Source: Gammaproteobacteria bacterium
Lineage (GTDB): Bacteria > Pseudomonadota > Gammaproteobacteria > GCA-001735895
Assembly (NCBI GenBank): GCA_029288195.1
Contig: JARFPR010000062.1
Span: 1 to 9,493, forward strand
Length of the DNA: 9,493 bases
Direction of reading: 5' to 3'
The notes under the pieces are model-generated. The model made no database searches. It had not been told where the DNA came from and worked only from the letters and a program-made list of their open reading frames with translations. The stretch's first letter is position 1. Each line of letters starts with the position of its first letter. Shown piece by piece: positions 1 through 7,144 of this stretch. A program made the translations under genes and the position numbers.

Positions 1-895
1 CCGACTTGATCATGCTTTGCACCTGCTACTTCCCGACTACTCGCGTTCCAGGATTCAACAATGGATTCAGCAGGGACTGGTCACCGTTAACGATGAACTC
101 TGTAAGCCCAGGCAAAAGGTTTACAGCGGTGACCTGGTCGACCTCGATGTTCCCGAGCAGGTAATAACTTCAGACCAGCCGCAGGCTATCAAGTTCGATA
201 TCCTTTACCAGGATGAAGATATTATCGTGGTGAACAAGCCGGCCAACCTGGTAGTGCATCCCGCTGCCGGGCATCACGATGGAACCCTGGTTAACGGGTT
301 ACTCGCGCACGATTCGCGGCTGGAACAATTGCCTCGCGCGGGTATCGTGCATCGTCTGGATAAGGATACTACCGGGGTGATGGTAGTCGCCCGTAACCTG
401 ACCGCGCATAGCTGGCTTATCGATCAATTGCAGCAGCGCCTGGTGAAACGTGAGTATGTGGCGCTAACCCAGGGTGTCGTTACCGCTGGGCGCAGCATCG
501 AGACCGGCATCGGCAGACATCCCCAGAATCGTAAAAAAATGTCAGTACAGGCAGGCGGTAAATTAGCGATAACACATTTCCAGGTAGCGCGAAAATTCAA
601 TCACTATAGCTTGATAAAAATACAGCTCGAAACAGGACGTACTCATCAAATTCGGGTGCACATGGCGCATCTAAACTACCCGTTACTCGGGGATGGCGTT
701 TATGGCGGACGGACGCGTATTCCGGCTGGAATTGACAACGCATTGCGACCTTTAATTCAGGACTTTAAACGACAGGCGTTGCATGCAGAGCGACTGAGTT
801 TTGAGCATCCGCGCAGTCATGAGATGGTCAGCTTTGAAGCGCCGTTAGCGGAAGATTTCGAAAGCTTGCTCGAGGCACTGATACGCTATGATTGA
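1..895 (+). CDS. rluD: 23S rRNA pseudouridine synthase RluD, 5'-truncated by window edge
   Basis: RluD isomerises uridines in helix 69 of 23S rRNA (U1911, U1915 and U1917 in E. coli) to pseudouridine during late 50S assembly. The gene enters the window already open: the first whole codon is at 2, and the residues read RLDHALHLLLPDYSRSR, matching the S4 RNA-binding domain, so the true start lies upstream and the TTG at 17 is only an internal Leu codon. Counting from that Leu, the S4 domain covers about residues 1-45 and the catalytic domain follows. The signature HRLDKDTTG is at 112-120, with the catalytic Asp at 115 (bases 359-361). The RluA-family motif GRTHQIRVHMAHLNYPLLGD is also present (bases about 638-694). 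The C-terminus is complete (TGA 893-895). It overlaps pgeF by 8 bases, which suggests translational coupling. RluC or RluA are less likely given the S4 domain, the sequence match and the pgeF-clpB neighbourhood. Confidence 0.95.
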   Translation, partial: RLDHALHLLLPDYSRSRIQQWIQQGLVTVNDELCKPRQKVYSGDLVDLDVPEQVITSDQPQAIKFDILYQDEDIIVVNKPANLVVHPAAGHHDGTLVNGLLAHDSRLEQLPRAGIVHRLDKDTTGVMVVARNLTAHSWLIDQLQQRLVKREYVALTQGVVTAGRSIETGIGRHPQNRKKMSVQAGGKLAITHFQVARKFNHYSLIKIQLETGRTHQIRVHMAHLNYPLLGDGVYGGRTRIPAGIDNALRPLIQDFKRQALHAERLSFEHPRSHEMVSFEAPLAEDFESLLEALIRYD

Positions 896-1613
896 GACCA
901 TTAAGCCAGGCTGGGTCACACCACCAGGTGTTTGTGCCTATACGACTACTCGTGCTGGGGGTGTTAGTGAGGCCCCATTCGACAGCTTGAACCTGGCATT
1001 GCATGTGGGTGATGATCCTGTTCATGTTGCACGAAATCGCGAGCTGTTGCAGCAGTTGAACCTGCCAGCCGAACCTTGCTGGATTAACCAGACCCATGGC
1101 ACTCGTGCCGTCACGCTGGAGCTGGACAGTAGCCGTGATGCCGATGCCGCGATCACGCGACGACCCGGAGTCGTCGCGGTGGTGATGACAGCCGATTGCC
1201 TGCCGATTCTGCTTTGTAATCGTGATGGTAGCGAGGTCGCCGCGGTACATGCCGGCTGGCGTGGCCTGCAGGCGGGCGTCATTCAGGGCACGCTTGCCAG
1301 CATGGAGTCTCCCAGTGAGCAACTGCAGGCCTGGATCGGACCCGGCATTTCGCAGCACAATTTTGAAGTCGGTGGAGAGGTGCGTAGCGCCTTTATCGAT
1401 TCGATACAGGATGCGGAATCCTGTTTTAAGGGGAATCGCAAGGGGCACTGGCTGTGTGATCTCGCAGGTCTTGCTGAGCGGGTATTGAAAGGGCTGGGTG
1501 TCGCTGATGTTTACCGTGATCCCGGTTGTAGTTACCGTGATGCCGAGCGTTTTTTTTCTTATCGCCGAAATGCGACCACGGGCCGCATGGCATCCTTGAT
1601 CTGGATCAACTAA
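888..1613 (+). CDS. pgeF: Peptidoglycan editing factor PgeF (YfiH/DUF152, multicopper-oxidase-like)
   Basis: This is a cytoplasmic zinc enzyme of the YfiH/DUF152 (Cu-oxidase_4) family. In E. coli, PgeF removes wrongly incorporated Ser from UDP-MurNAc-Ser precursors, keeping L-Ala at position 1 of the peptidoglycan stem. Homologues have also been reported as purine-nucleoside phosphorylase or laccase-like enzymes. The protein has 241 residues, against 243 in E. coli. The metal-site motifs are all present: NQTHG (His70), TADC (Cys104) and HAGWRG (His121). The C-terminal FFSYRRNATTGRMASLIW block is typical. The ATG at 888 lies inside the rluD end, with a GAGG at 872-875 about 12 bases upstream, so expression is probably coupled to rluD. 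The order rluD-pgeF-clpB matches E. coli. No signal peptide is visible. The family call is near certain; the exact in vivo substrate is inferred from the E. coli protein. Confidence 0.93.
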   Translation: MIETIKPGWVTPPGVCAYTTTRAGGVSEAPFDSLNLALHVGDDPVHVARNRELLQQLNLPAEPCWINQTHGTRAVTLELDSSRDADAAITRRPGVVAVVMTADCLPILLCNRDGSEVAAVHAGWRGLQAGVIQGTLASMESPSEQLQAWIGPGISQHNFEVGGEVRSAFIDSIQDAESCFKGNRKGHWLCDLAGLAERVLKGLGVADVYRDPGCSYRDAERFFSYRRNATTGRMASLIWIN

Positions 1614-1619
1614 TCCACG

Positions 1620-1659
1620 CGGTTTCGGGGTTGAAAAACCGGGCGTTAGTCTTATTTAA
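1620..1659 (+). promoter_or_regulatory. Candidate clpB promoter (possible sigma-32 type) overlapping a small hairpin
   Basis: The gap between pgeF and clpB holds TTGAAA at 1631-1636, matching the core of the sigma-32 -35 element (CTTGAAA). Some 13 bases further, TCTTATTTA (1650-1658) partly matches the sigma-32 -10 consensus CCCCATNTA. The same bases can be read as a weak sigma-70 promoter, TTGAAA with 16 bases to TATTTA (1653-1658). The -35 overlaps an inverted repeat CGGTTT/AAACCG (1620-1625 and 1636-1641, loop 10 bases) with no T-run behind it, so it is a doubtful terminator for rluD-pgeF. Heat-shock control of clpB is established in E. coli. Here the -10 is degenerate, so the assignment rests largely on position. 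Confidence 0.35.
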
Positions 1660-1693
1660 CCCTAAAGATTTTAATGTTTAGAGGACTGATTCA

Positions 1694-4282
1694 ATGCGTA
1701 TGGATCGCTTGACCAGCAAATTCCAGGAAGCCCTGTCTGACGCGCAGTCAATTGCCGTTGGCCGCGATCACCAGTTTATAGAGCCGGTACACTTGATGAT
1801 CGCTTTACTCGACCAGCAGGGGGGATCGGTACGGCCGTTGTTTTCACATGCGGGTGTCAATATAAACCTGCTTCGATCTCAATTGGGTGAAATGCTGGAA
1901 AAGCTGCCAGCCGTCGAAGGCACTGGCGGTGAGCTGCATATTTCAAACGCGCTCGGAAAATTACTCAATGTCACCGACAAGCTCGCTCAGGAGCGAAAAG
2001 ACCAGTTTATCTCTAGCGAATTGTTTGTGCTGGCAGCGATGGAAGATAAAGGACCGCTAAGTGATTTATTAAAGTCCGCCGGTGCCAATAAGCAGACCCT
2101 CGCCGCGGCAGTAGATGCAATTCGAGGTGGGCAGTCGGTGAATGATGCTAATGCTGAAGACCAGCGCATGGCGCTGGAAAAGTACACCGTCGATTTAACC
2201 GAGCGTGCCGAGCAGGGTAAACTCGATCCAGTTATTGGTCGTGACGAGGAAATTCGACGCGCGATCCAGGTATTGCAGCGTCGCACCAAGAATAACCCGG
2301 TTTTAATCGGAGAACCCGGGGTTGGTAAGACGGCGATTGTCGAGGGACTTGCCCAGCGAATTATCAATGGTGAGGTTCCCGAGGGACTGAAACACAAACG
2401 CCTGTTGTCACTCGATATGGGTTCCCTGATAGCGGGTGCCAAGTTCCGGGGTGAATTTGAAGAACGCCTCAAGGCCGTGCTGCATGACCTCGGCAAGCAG
2501 GAGGGACAGATAATCCTGTTTATCGACGAATTGCACACCATGGTTGGTGCGGGAAAGGCGGAAGGTGCAATGGACGCTGGCAACATGCTGAAGCCAGCCC
2601 TGTCGCGTGGCGAACTGCACTGCATTGGCGCGACTACCCTGGATGAATACCGGCAATATCTCGAGAAAGATGCTGCGCTTGAACGACGCTTTCAGAAGGT
2701 GTTGGTACAGGAGCCGAGTGTCGAGGATACGATCGCTATATTGCGAGGCTTGAAAGAGCGCTACGAAGTTCATCATGGCGTGGATATAACTGATCCGGCG
2801 ATAGTCGCCGCGGCGACCCTGTCTTACCGCTATATTGCGGATCGGCAGTTACCGGACAAGGCTATCGACCTGATTGACGAGGCGGCCAGCCGGATCCGTA
2901 TGGAAATTGACTCCAAGCCGGAAGATATGGATCGTCTCGAAAGACGACTGATCCAGCTCAAGATCGAGCAGGAAGCGCTGAAAAAAGAAAGCGATTCTGC
3001 GAGCGTGAAACGACGCACGACCCTGGAAGACGAAATCGGAAAACTCGAGCGCGAGTATTCAGATCTGGATGAAGTCTGGAAGGCCGAAAAGGCAGCACTG
3101 CAAGGCGCCACTCATGTCAAAGAGGCGCTCGAGCGAGCACGGCTTGATCTCGAAACTGCACAGCGTGCGGGAGACCTCGCACGCATGTCGGAACTACAGT
3201 ACGGCCGTATCCCGGAACTCGAAAAACAGCTCAACCTCGCGGTCAGTGCTGAAACGCAGGACATGAAGTTGCTGATTAACAAGGTTGGTGAAGAGGAAAT
3301 CGCGTCGATTGTATCGAGGTGGACCGGTATTCCGGTATCCAAGATGCTTGGATCGGAACGGGAAAAACTGCTCAATATGGAAACTATGCTGGGACAGCGC
3401 GTTATCGGCCAGGGTGAAGCGGTGAAGGCCGTAGCGGACGCGATTCGACGCTCACGCGCGGGCCTTTCAGACCCGGCGCGTCCCAACGGTTCATTCCTGT
3501 TTCTGGGGCCCACCGGGGTTGGTAAGACCGAGTTAACCAAGGCCCTGACGAACTTCCTGTTCGATACCGAAGACGCAATGATTCGTATCGATATGTCGGA
3601 ATTCATGGAAAAGCACAGTGTTGCACGCCTCGTGGGTGCTCCACCGGGATACGTTGGCTACGAAGAAGGTGGATATCTGACCGAGGCTGTGCGCCGCCGT
3701 CCCTACTCGGTGATCCTGCTGGATGAGATCGAGAAAGCACATCCGGATGTGTTTAATATTCTTTTACAGGTGCTTGATGATGGCAGGCTTACCGATGGTC
3801 AGGGGCGTACAGTTGACTTTCGTAACTGCGTCATCGTTATGACTTCGAATCTTGGTTCGACCGAAATTCAGGCCCTCGCCGGTGAACAAAACTACGATCA
3901 AATCAAGCTGGCGGTGATGGAGCAGGTTGCAAATCATTTCAGGCCCGAGTTCATTAATCGTATCGATGAGTCAGTAGTTTTCCATTCACTGACCCAGCAG
4001 CAAATACGCGCCATTGCCGAGATTCAGTTGCAGGCATTAACAGCACGCCTGAAAGAAAAGGATATCGGCATCTCCTTCAGCGATGCCGCGATGGATCTGC
4101 TCGGTGAACTTGGTTTCGACCCGGTATACGGTGCCCGTCCGTTGAAACGGGAGATTCAGCAGGCGATTGAAAACCCGGTTGCGATGTCGATATTAGCCGG
4201 AGAATTTGAAGCGGGTGATCAGATTTCAGTCGATATTGACGATGAACAGCATTTCAGTTTTACAAAACGGCGCTTGAACTGA
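1694..4282 (+). CDS. clpB: ATP-dependent protein disaggregase ClpB (Hsp100 AAA+ chaperone)
   Basis: ClpB is a cytosolic hexameric AAA+ machine that, with DnaK/DnaJ/GrpE, threads aggregated proteins through its pore to rescue them. The 862 residues match the E. coli length (857) almost end to end. The order is: Clp_N domain 1-145; first AAA+ domain with Walker A GEPGVGKT 206-213, Walker B ILFIDE 274-279 and Arg fingers R331/R332; coiled-coil M-domain about 405-525 (the ClpB hallmark, absent from ClpA); second AAA+ domain with Walker A GPTGVGKT 605-612, Walker B VILLDE 673-678, pore loop GYVGY 652-656 and sensor GARPLKR near the C-terminus. The first pore loop reads KFRG where E. coli has KYRG, a conservative Tyr-to-Phe change at 251. 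The ATG at 1694 gives the N-terminus MRMDRLTSKF, matching E. coli MRLDRLTNKF, and has an AGAGGA 7 bases ahead (1681-1686). It stands alone downstream of rluD-pgeF and probably has its own promoter. Confidence 0.98.
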   Translation: MRMDRLTSKFQEALSDAQSIAVGRDHQFIEPVHLMIALLDQQGGSVRPLFSHAGVNINLLRSQLGEMLEKLPAVEGTGGELHISNALGKLLNVTDKLAQERKDQFISSELFVLAAMEDKGPLSDLLKSAGANKQTLAAAVDAIRGGQSVNDANAEDQRMALEKYTVDLTERAEQGKLDPVIGRDEEIRRAIQVLQRRTKNNPVLIGEPGVGKTAIVEGLAQRIINGEVPEGLKHKRLLSLDMGSLIAGAKFRGEFEERLKAVLHDLGKQEGQIILFIDELHTMVGAGKAEGAMDAGNMLKPALSRGELHCIGATTLDEYRQYLEKDAALERRFQKVLVQEPSVEDTIAILRGLKERYEVHHGVDITDPAIVAAATLSYRYIADRQLPDKAIDLIDEAASRIRMEIDSKPEDMDRLERRLIQLKIEQEALKKESDSASVKRRTTLEDEIGKLEREYSDLDEVWKAEKAALQGATHVKEALERARLDLETAQRAGDLARMSELQYGRIPELEKQLNLAVSAETQDMKLLINKVGEEEIASIVSRWTGIPVSKMLGSEREKLLNMETMLGQRVIGQGEAVKAVADAIRRSRAGLSDPARPNGSFLFLGPTGVGKTELTKALTNFLFDTEDAMIRIDMSEFMEKHSVARLVGAPPGYVGYEEGGYLTEAVRRRPYSVILLDEIEKAHPDVFNILLQVLDDGRLTDGQGRTVDFRNCVIVMTSNLGSTEIQALAGEQNYDQIKLAVMEQVANHFRPEFINRIDESVVFHSLTQQQIRAIAEIQLQALTARLKEKDIGISFSDAAMDLLGELGFDPVYGARPLKREIQQAIENPVAMSILAGEFEAGDQISVDIDDEQHFSFTKRRLN
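2124..2140 (+). promoter_or_regulatory. Probable internal translation start of ClpB (short isoform) at GTG 2138
   Basis: Codon 149 of clpB is a GTG (2138-2140) in the sequence GQSVNDANAEDQ, and GAGGT (2124-2128) sits 9 bases ahead as a good Shine-Dalgarno. In E. coli clpB, translation restarts at the corresponding Val149 GTG to give the shorter ClpB lacking the N-terminal domain. Residue number, codon and local protein context (E. coli GESVNDQGAEDQ) all coincide. The product would be 714 residues with both AAA+ domains and the M-domain intact. Use of the site here is inferred from that correspondence. Confidence 0.6.
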
Positions 4283-4336
4283 AAATTGGTACAAGCAAAA
4301 TAAGCTTAAGCTGACCTTTTTAGGGTGATTTGCGTC

Positions 4337-4342
4337 TATAAT
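4337..4342 (+). promoter_or_regulatory. Candidate sigma-70 -10 box for the HEAT-kinase gene
   Basis: A perfect TATAAT lies 51 bases before the kinase ATG, in the 111-base gap after clpB, and predicts a leader of about 45 bases. No convincing -35 hexamer sits 16-18 bases upstream. CTGACC (4311-4316) resembles TTGACA but would leave a spacer of 20 bases. There is no extended -10 TG at the right distance. The promoter may therefore be weak or activator-dependent. No clear clpB terminator was found in the gap. Confidence 0.5.
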
Positions 4343-4393
4343 CCTGACTTAGAGGTATGTAGTTGCGCAGATTGAAGGCTAAATTATAAAAAC

Positions 4394-6787
4394 ATGGCGG
4401 TGTTAGGCTCAATTCTTTTTAAAAGAACCCTGAAACAATTCCTGAATTGTGATGATCTGGAGAGTGCTAAGGGCGCTGCGCTCGTTGAAAAACTGCGTCA
4501 GTCTTCCGGGGACTCGCTGGAGCAACTGATCCACATAATCCCGGAGACTTCAGGGGTTCATCAGGCAATGCTGACCGAGATTTGCCTGGAGAACGCTGAA
4601 GGTACTAACGAAGAGCTGTTTCTCAATAGTCTCGAAAACGATGCCACCAAGATTCGCTCGACAGCAGCATCGATACTTTCAAAGTCGGCGCAGATCAACC
4701 CCAGTAAACTGTTTAAAAAACTGCACGAATCTGATGTTTCCCAAACCGAGGTTATCGATATTCTTGCTTTTCAGCGCGAGCGTCTCAAGCCTGAGCAGAT
4801 AATAACCAATGCACTCAAACTGGATAAGGGGCACGCCGAGCAGTTGCTCAAGCTGGCATCGGATTCGGTTGTTCCGCTTGACCTGGAAGTGCTGCACATT
4901 GATCCGGAATCGATTGGCAGTCCGTCGGTTAAGATAATGCTGTTGCGTTATTTTGGGCAGGTTGATCAGGCGCCAGTGGCCCAACAGATTGCAAAGTTTT
5001 TAGCGGATCAAAACAAGACCGTCGTGATCGAGGCGCTAAAGGCTTTCAAAAGCCTCCCGGTTAAATTTGATGCCTCGGTTTTGCTGCCTTATATCGAATC
5101 CATGTCCGAAGTGGAACGCGAGATGGCGATGGAAGTGTTGAAGGCACAGGCGGATGACAAGCTGGTACCCAGGCTAGCCCCCTGGACTTGCGGTAAATCG
5201 GAAGAAATTCGCCAAAAATTCGTCAGACTCTTCGTCAAGTACGTCACTCCGGAGGGCCTGGAAAAATTTCTGAAATTGCTTGAGAAACAGGAATGGTGGG
5301 GCAAGGAACAGTCTCTGAAGTGTTTGCAAAGATTTGGTAATGACAAGCTTTACATTGCGGCAGGGAGTTTGATTGAACACGAAAACGAATTTGTCCGGGA
5401 ACAGGCGCAGCGGTTTGCCGCGCAAAATCTCGACCCTGCGGATATGGAGAAACTCTGGGAAAATGCCTTGCACGAAGACTGGCAGGTACGCGATGACGCG
5501 ATTGCATCGATTGGTAGATCGAATAAACGCGAATCGATAGATATTCTGAAAAAGGTGATTGTAAAATGGCCTGAATCGGCACCTGCGGTGCTAAAAGCTG
5601 TGGGGGATCTCGGCTTTAGCAAAGGTCTTGAAATTGCATTTAACTGTCTACGTATGCCCGAGGCGCTAATACAAAGGGAAGCACTCGAAGCGGTCGGCAA
5701 GCTCACGAGCAAGCGCCACGCCAAGACCGTGCGTGACAAGTTAATGCAAAAAGTCCCGACACTGCAGGCCACGGTGCGCGATACCGCGGGCGAAGTCGTC
5801 AATCGATTAACTGAAGAATTCGGTTTGCCGCAACTCAATGTTGATCAGGCAACTTATTTCGATACCCGCCTGATCAAGTTTGAAGATACCCAGTCAGTCG
5901 AGCAGGGAACAAATCAGGCTCCGGCTGCCCCACCGCCGCAGCAAAACATAGAAGACTTCAAGCAGGGTGATTTGTGGCTCGATCGATACCGTATCGACAG
6001 GGAGATCGGGCGCGGTGCAATGGGGCGGGTTATGCTGGCCACGGACGAAATGGTAGGCGAGCCCCTGATATTGAAATTCATGCATCCCGAGCTAACCGCC
6101 GAAGAATCATCACGTGAAAGATTTCTGCGGGAAGTAAAGTACTCGCGCAAGGTGAGTCATCCGAATGTTATTCGTATCCACGATATGTTGTCCAAGGACA
6201 ACCTCAGTGCAATATCGATGGAATACTTCGTTAGCAAGGGGATCGATGAGTACCTTAAAGATAAGAAGTTTTTTGAACCCGAGGAAGGGCTTGATATCCT
6301 GCTGCAGGTCGCTAACGGTATGGCAGCTGCGCATAATCAGGAAGTCATCCACCGCGACTTAAAGCCAAGCAATATCCTGATGGATGACGAGGGGCTGGTT
6401 AAAATCGTCGATTTCGGTATCGCCTCGGCCACATCACATGCCGACTCGACACTGACCAAGACCGGATCGATCATAGGAACGCCAGCTTACCTGTCGCCGG
6501 AACGTGCCAAGGGCCAGGATGCAGATCATCGCAGCGATATTTATGCGCTTGGCATCATCGCTTACGGGATGTTTACCGGTCAGCTTCCTTATACCGGGGA
6601 ACCCATGTCGCTGCTGTTCCAGCACCTGGAAGGTAAGGCAATCCCGATTCATGAGCTCAAGGATGACCTGGATCCAGCTATCGGCAAGCTGGTTCAAAGT
6701 TTGATGGCGGTAGAACTGGAAGATCGGCTGCAAACCATGGAAGATGTCGCTGAAGCGATCAAGGAAGTACAGCAACAGATAAAATAA
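4394..6787 (+). CDS. HEAT-repeat / Hanks-type Ser/Thr protein kinase fusion
   Basis: This is a soluble 797-residue protein. Residues about 1-475 are wholly helical, with repeated 25-30-residue helix pairs of HEAT/ARM character; the clearer units lie near 196-223, 228-253, 288-314, 319-345, 351-375, 381-407, 410-437 and 442-472. A Pro/Ala/Gln linker (509-517) leads to a PknB-like kinase domain at about 530-797. The catalytic elements are complete: Gly loop GRGAMGRV 539-546, Lys561, alpha-C Glu580, HRDLKPSN 653-660 with Asp655, DFG 673-675, SPE 701-703 and the Asp715 helix-F motif HRSDIYALG. In the activation loop, TKT (688-690) aligns with the autophosphorylated Thr171/Thr173 of M. tuberculosis PknB, suggesting autoactivation. 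There is no transmembrane segment, PASTA domain or signal peptide. The ATG at 4394 has no good Shine-Dalgarno (GAAGG at 4374-4378 is too distant), so the start is the least certain part. bolA follows after 18 bases. Kinase activity is strongly supported. The substrate is unknown, and the HEAT array is inferred to bind a partner or sense a state. Confidence 0.93.
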   Translation: MAVLGSILFKRTLKQFLNCDDLESAKGAALVEKLRQSSGDSLEQLIHIIPETSGVHQAMLTEICLENAEGTNEELFLNSLENDATKIRSTAASILSKSAQINPSKLFKKLHESDVSQTEVIDILAFQRERLKPEQIITNALKLDKGHAEQLLKLASDSVVPLDLEVLHIDPESIGSPSVKIMLLRYFGQVDQAPVAQQIAKFLADQNKTVVIEALKAFKSLPVKFDASVLLPYIESMSEVEREMAMEVLKAQADDKLVPRLAPWTCGKSEEIRQKFVRLFVKYVTPEGLEKFLKLLEKQEWWGKEQSLKCLQRFGNDKLYIAAGSLIEHENEFVREQAQRFAAQNLDPADMEKLWENALHEDWQVRDDAIASIGRSNKRESIDILKKVIVKWPESAPAVLKAVGDLGFSKGLEIAFNCLRMPEALIQREALEAVGKLTSKRHAKTVRDKLMQKVPTLQATVRDTAGEVVNRLTEEFGLPQLNVDQATYFDTRLIKFEDTQSVEQGTNQAPAAPPPQQNIEDFKQGDLWLDRYRIDREIGRGAMGRVMLATDEMVGEPLILKFMHPELTAEESSRERFLREVKYSRKVSHPNVIRIHDMLSKDNLSAISMEYFVSKGIDEYLKDKKFFEPEEGLDILLQVANGMAAAHNQEVIHRDLKPSNILMDDEGLVKIVDFGIASATSHADSTLTKTGSIIGTPAYLSPERAKGQDADHRSDIYALGIIAYGMFTGQLPYTGEPMSLLFQHLEGKAIPIHELKDDLDPAIGKLVQSLMAVELEDRLQTMEDVAEAIKEVQQQIK

Positions 6788-6805
6788 GTCACAGGTTTAT
6801 AGCGT

Positions 6806-7120
6806 ATGTCAATCCAGGCAAATATCGAAGATAAACTCGCCAGCGAATATGATGCCGATTTTCTGCAGGTCGAAAATGAAAGCCATCTGCATAATGTCGC
6901 ACCGGGTTCGGAATCCCATTTCAAGGTCACCATCGTGAGCAACGCGTTTAAGGATCAGATGCTGATCAAGCGGCACCGCATGGTGAACAGTACCCTGCAA
7001 CAGGAAATGCAGCAGATTCATGCATTGGCGTTGCATACGCTAACCCCGGAGGAATGGCAGCAACGGGCAGGTAAGGTCGCCGATTCCCCGAAATGTCGGG
7101 GTGGTGGTAAAAATCAATAA
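6806..7120 (+). CDS. bolA: BolA family protein
   Basis: BolA proteins are small class-II KH-fold proteins that bind monothiol glutaredoxins and [2Fe-2S] clusters. In E. coli, BolA also acts as a stress- and stationary-phase regulator of morphology and biofilm genes. The 104 residues align along the full E. coli BolA (105 residues). The match includes the block HNVAPGSESHFKV (29-41), the RHRMV segment at 56-60, HALALHT (72-78) and the terminal SPKCRGGG. His29, His38, His72, His77 and Cys97 are the candidate cluster or partner ligands. The ATG at 6806 is preceded by ACAGG at 6791-6795. The gap of only 18 bases after the kinase gene suggests one transcript. No monothiol glutaredoxin gene is in the window. 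BolA itself, rather than the shorter IbaG/YrbA type, is supported by the length and the C-terminal motif. Confidence 0.95.
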   Translation: MSIQANIEDKLASEYDADFLQVENESHLHNVAPGSESHFKVTIVSNAFKDQMLIKRHRMVNSTLQQEMQQIHALALHTLTPEEWQQRAGKVADSPKCRGGGKNQ

Positions 7121-7144
7121 CACGGGATCCTAAATCACTCCGTG
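7121..7144. terminator. Weak inverted repeat between convergent bolA and the synthase-like gene
   Basis: CACGG (7121-7125) and CCGTG (7140-7144) can pair around a 14-base loop, starting one base after the bolA stop and running into the 3' end of the convergent minus-strand gene. No T-run follows on either strand and the stem is only 5 bp, so a terminator role is a guess based on its position between two converging genes. Confidence 0.2.

Noticed and set aside
17..19. TTG at 17 as the start of rluD
   Set aside because: The frame is open to the window edge and the residues before it (RLDHA) match the conserved RluD N-terminus, so the gene simply begins outside the window.
828..1448. Long open frame on the minus strand opposite pgeF (206 codons), plus many similar frames opposite clpB and the kinase gene
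   Set aside because: They lie wholly over well-identified genes, their translations show no recognisable family, and their composition (runs of Ser and Arg) is typical of antisense shadows.
4301..4326. Palindromes (AGCTTAAGCT at 4303-4312) and a T-run after clpB as a possible terminator
   Set aside because: The palindrome leaves no loop, and the T-run is followed by bases forming only a very short stem. It is not a convincing intrinsic terminator.
7086..7101. Hairpin CCCCGA/TCGGGG with a 4-base loop near the end of bolA
   Set aside because: It lies inside the codons of the conserved SPKCRGG motif and has no T-run on either strand. It is more likely a by-product of codon choice than a terminator.
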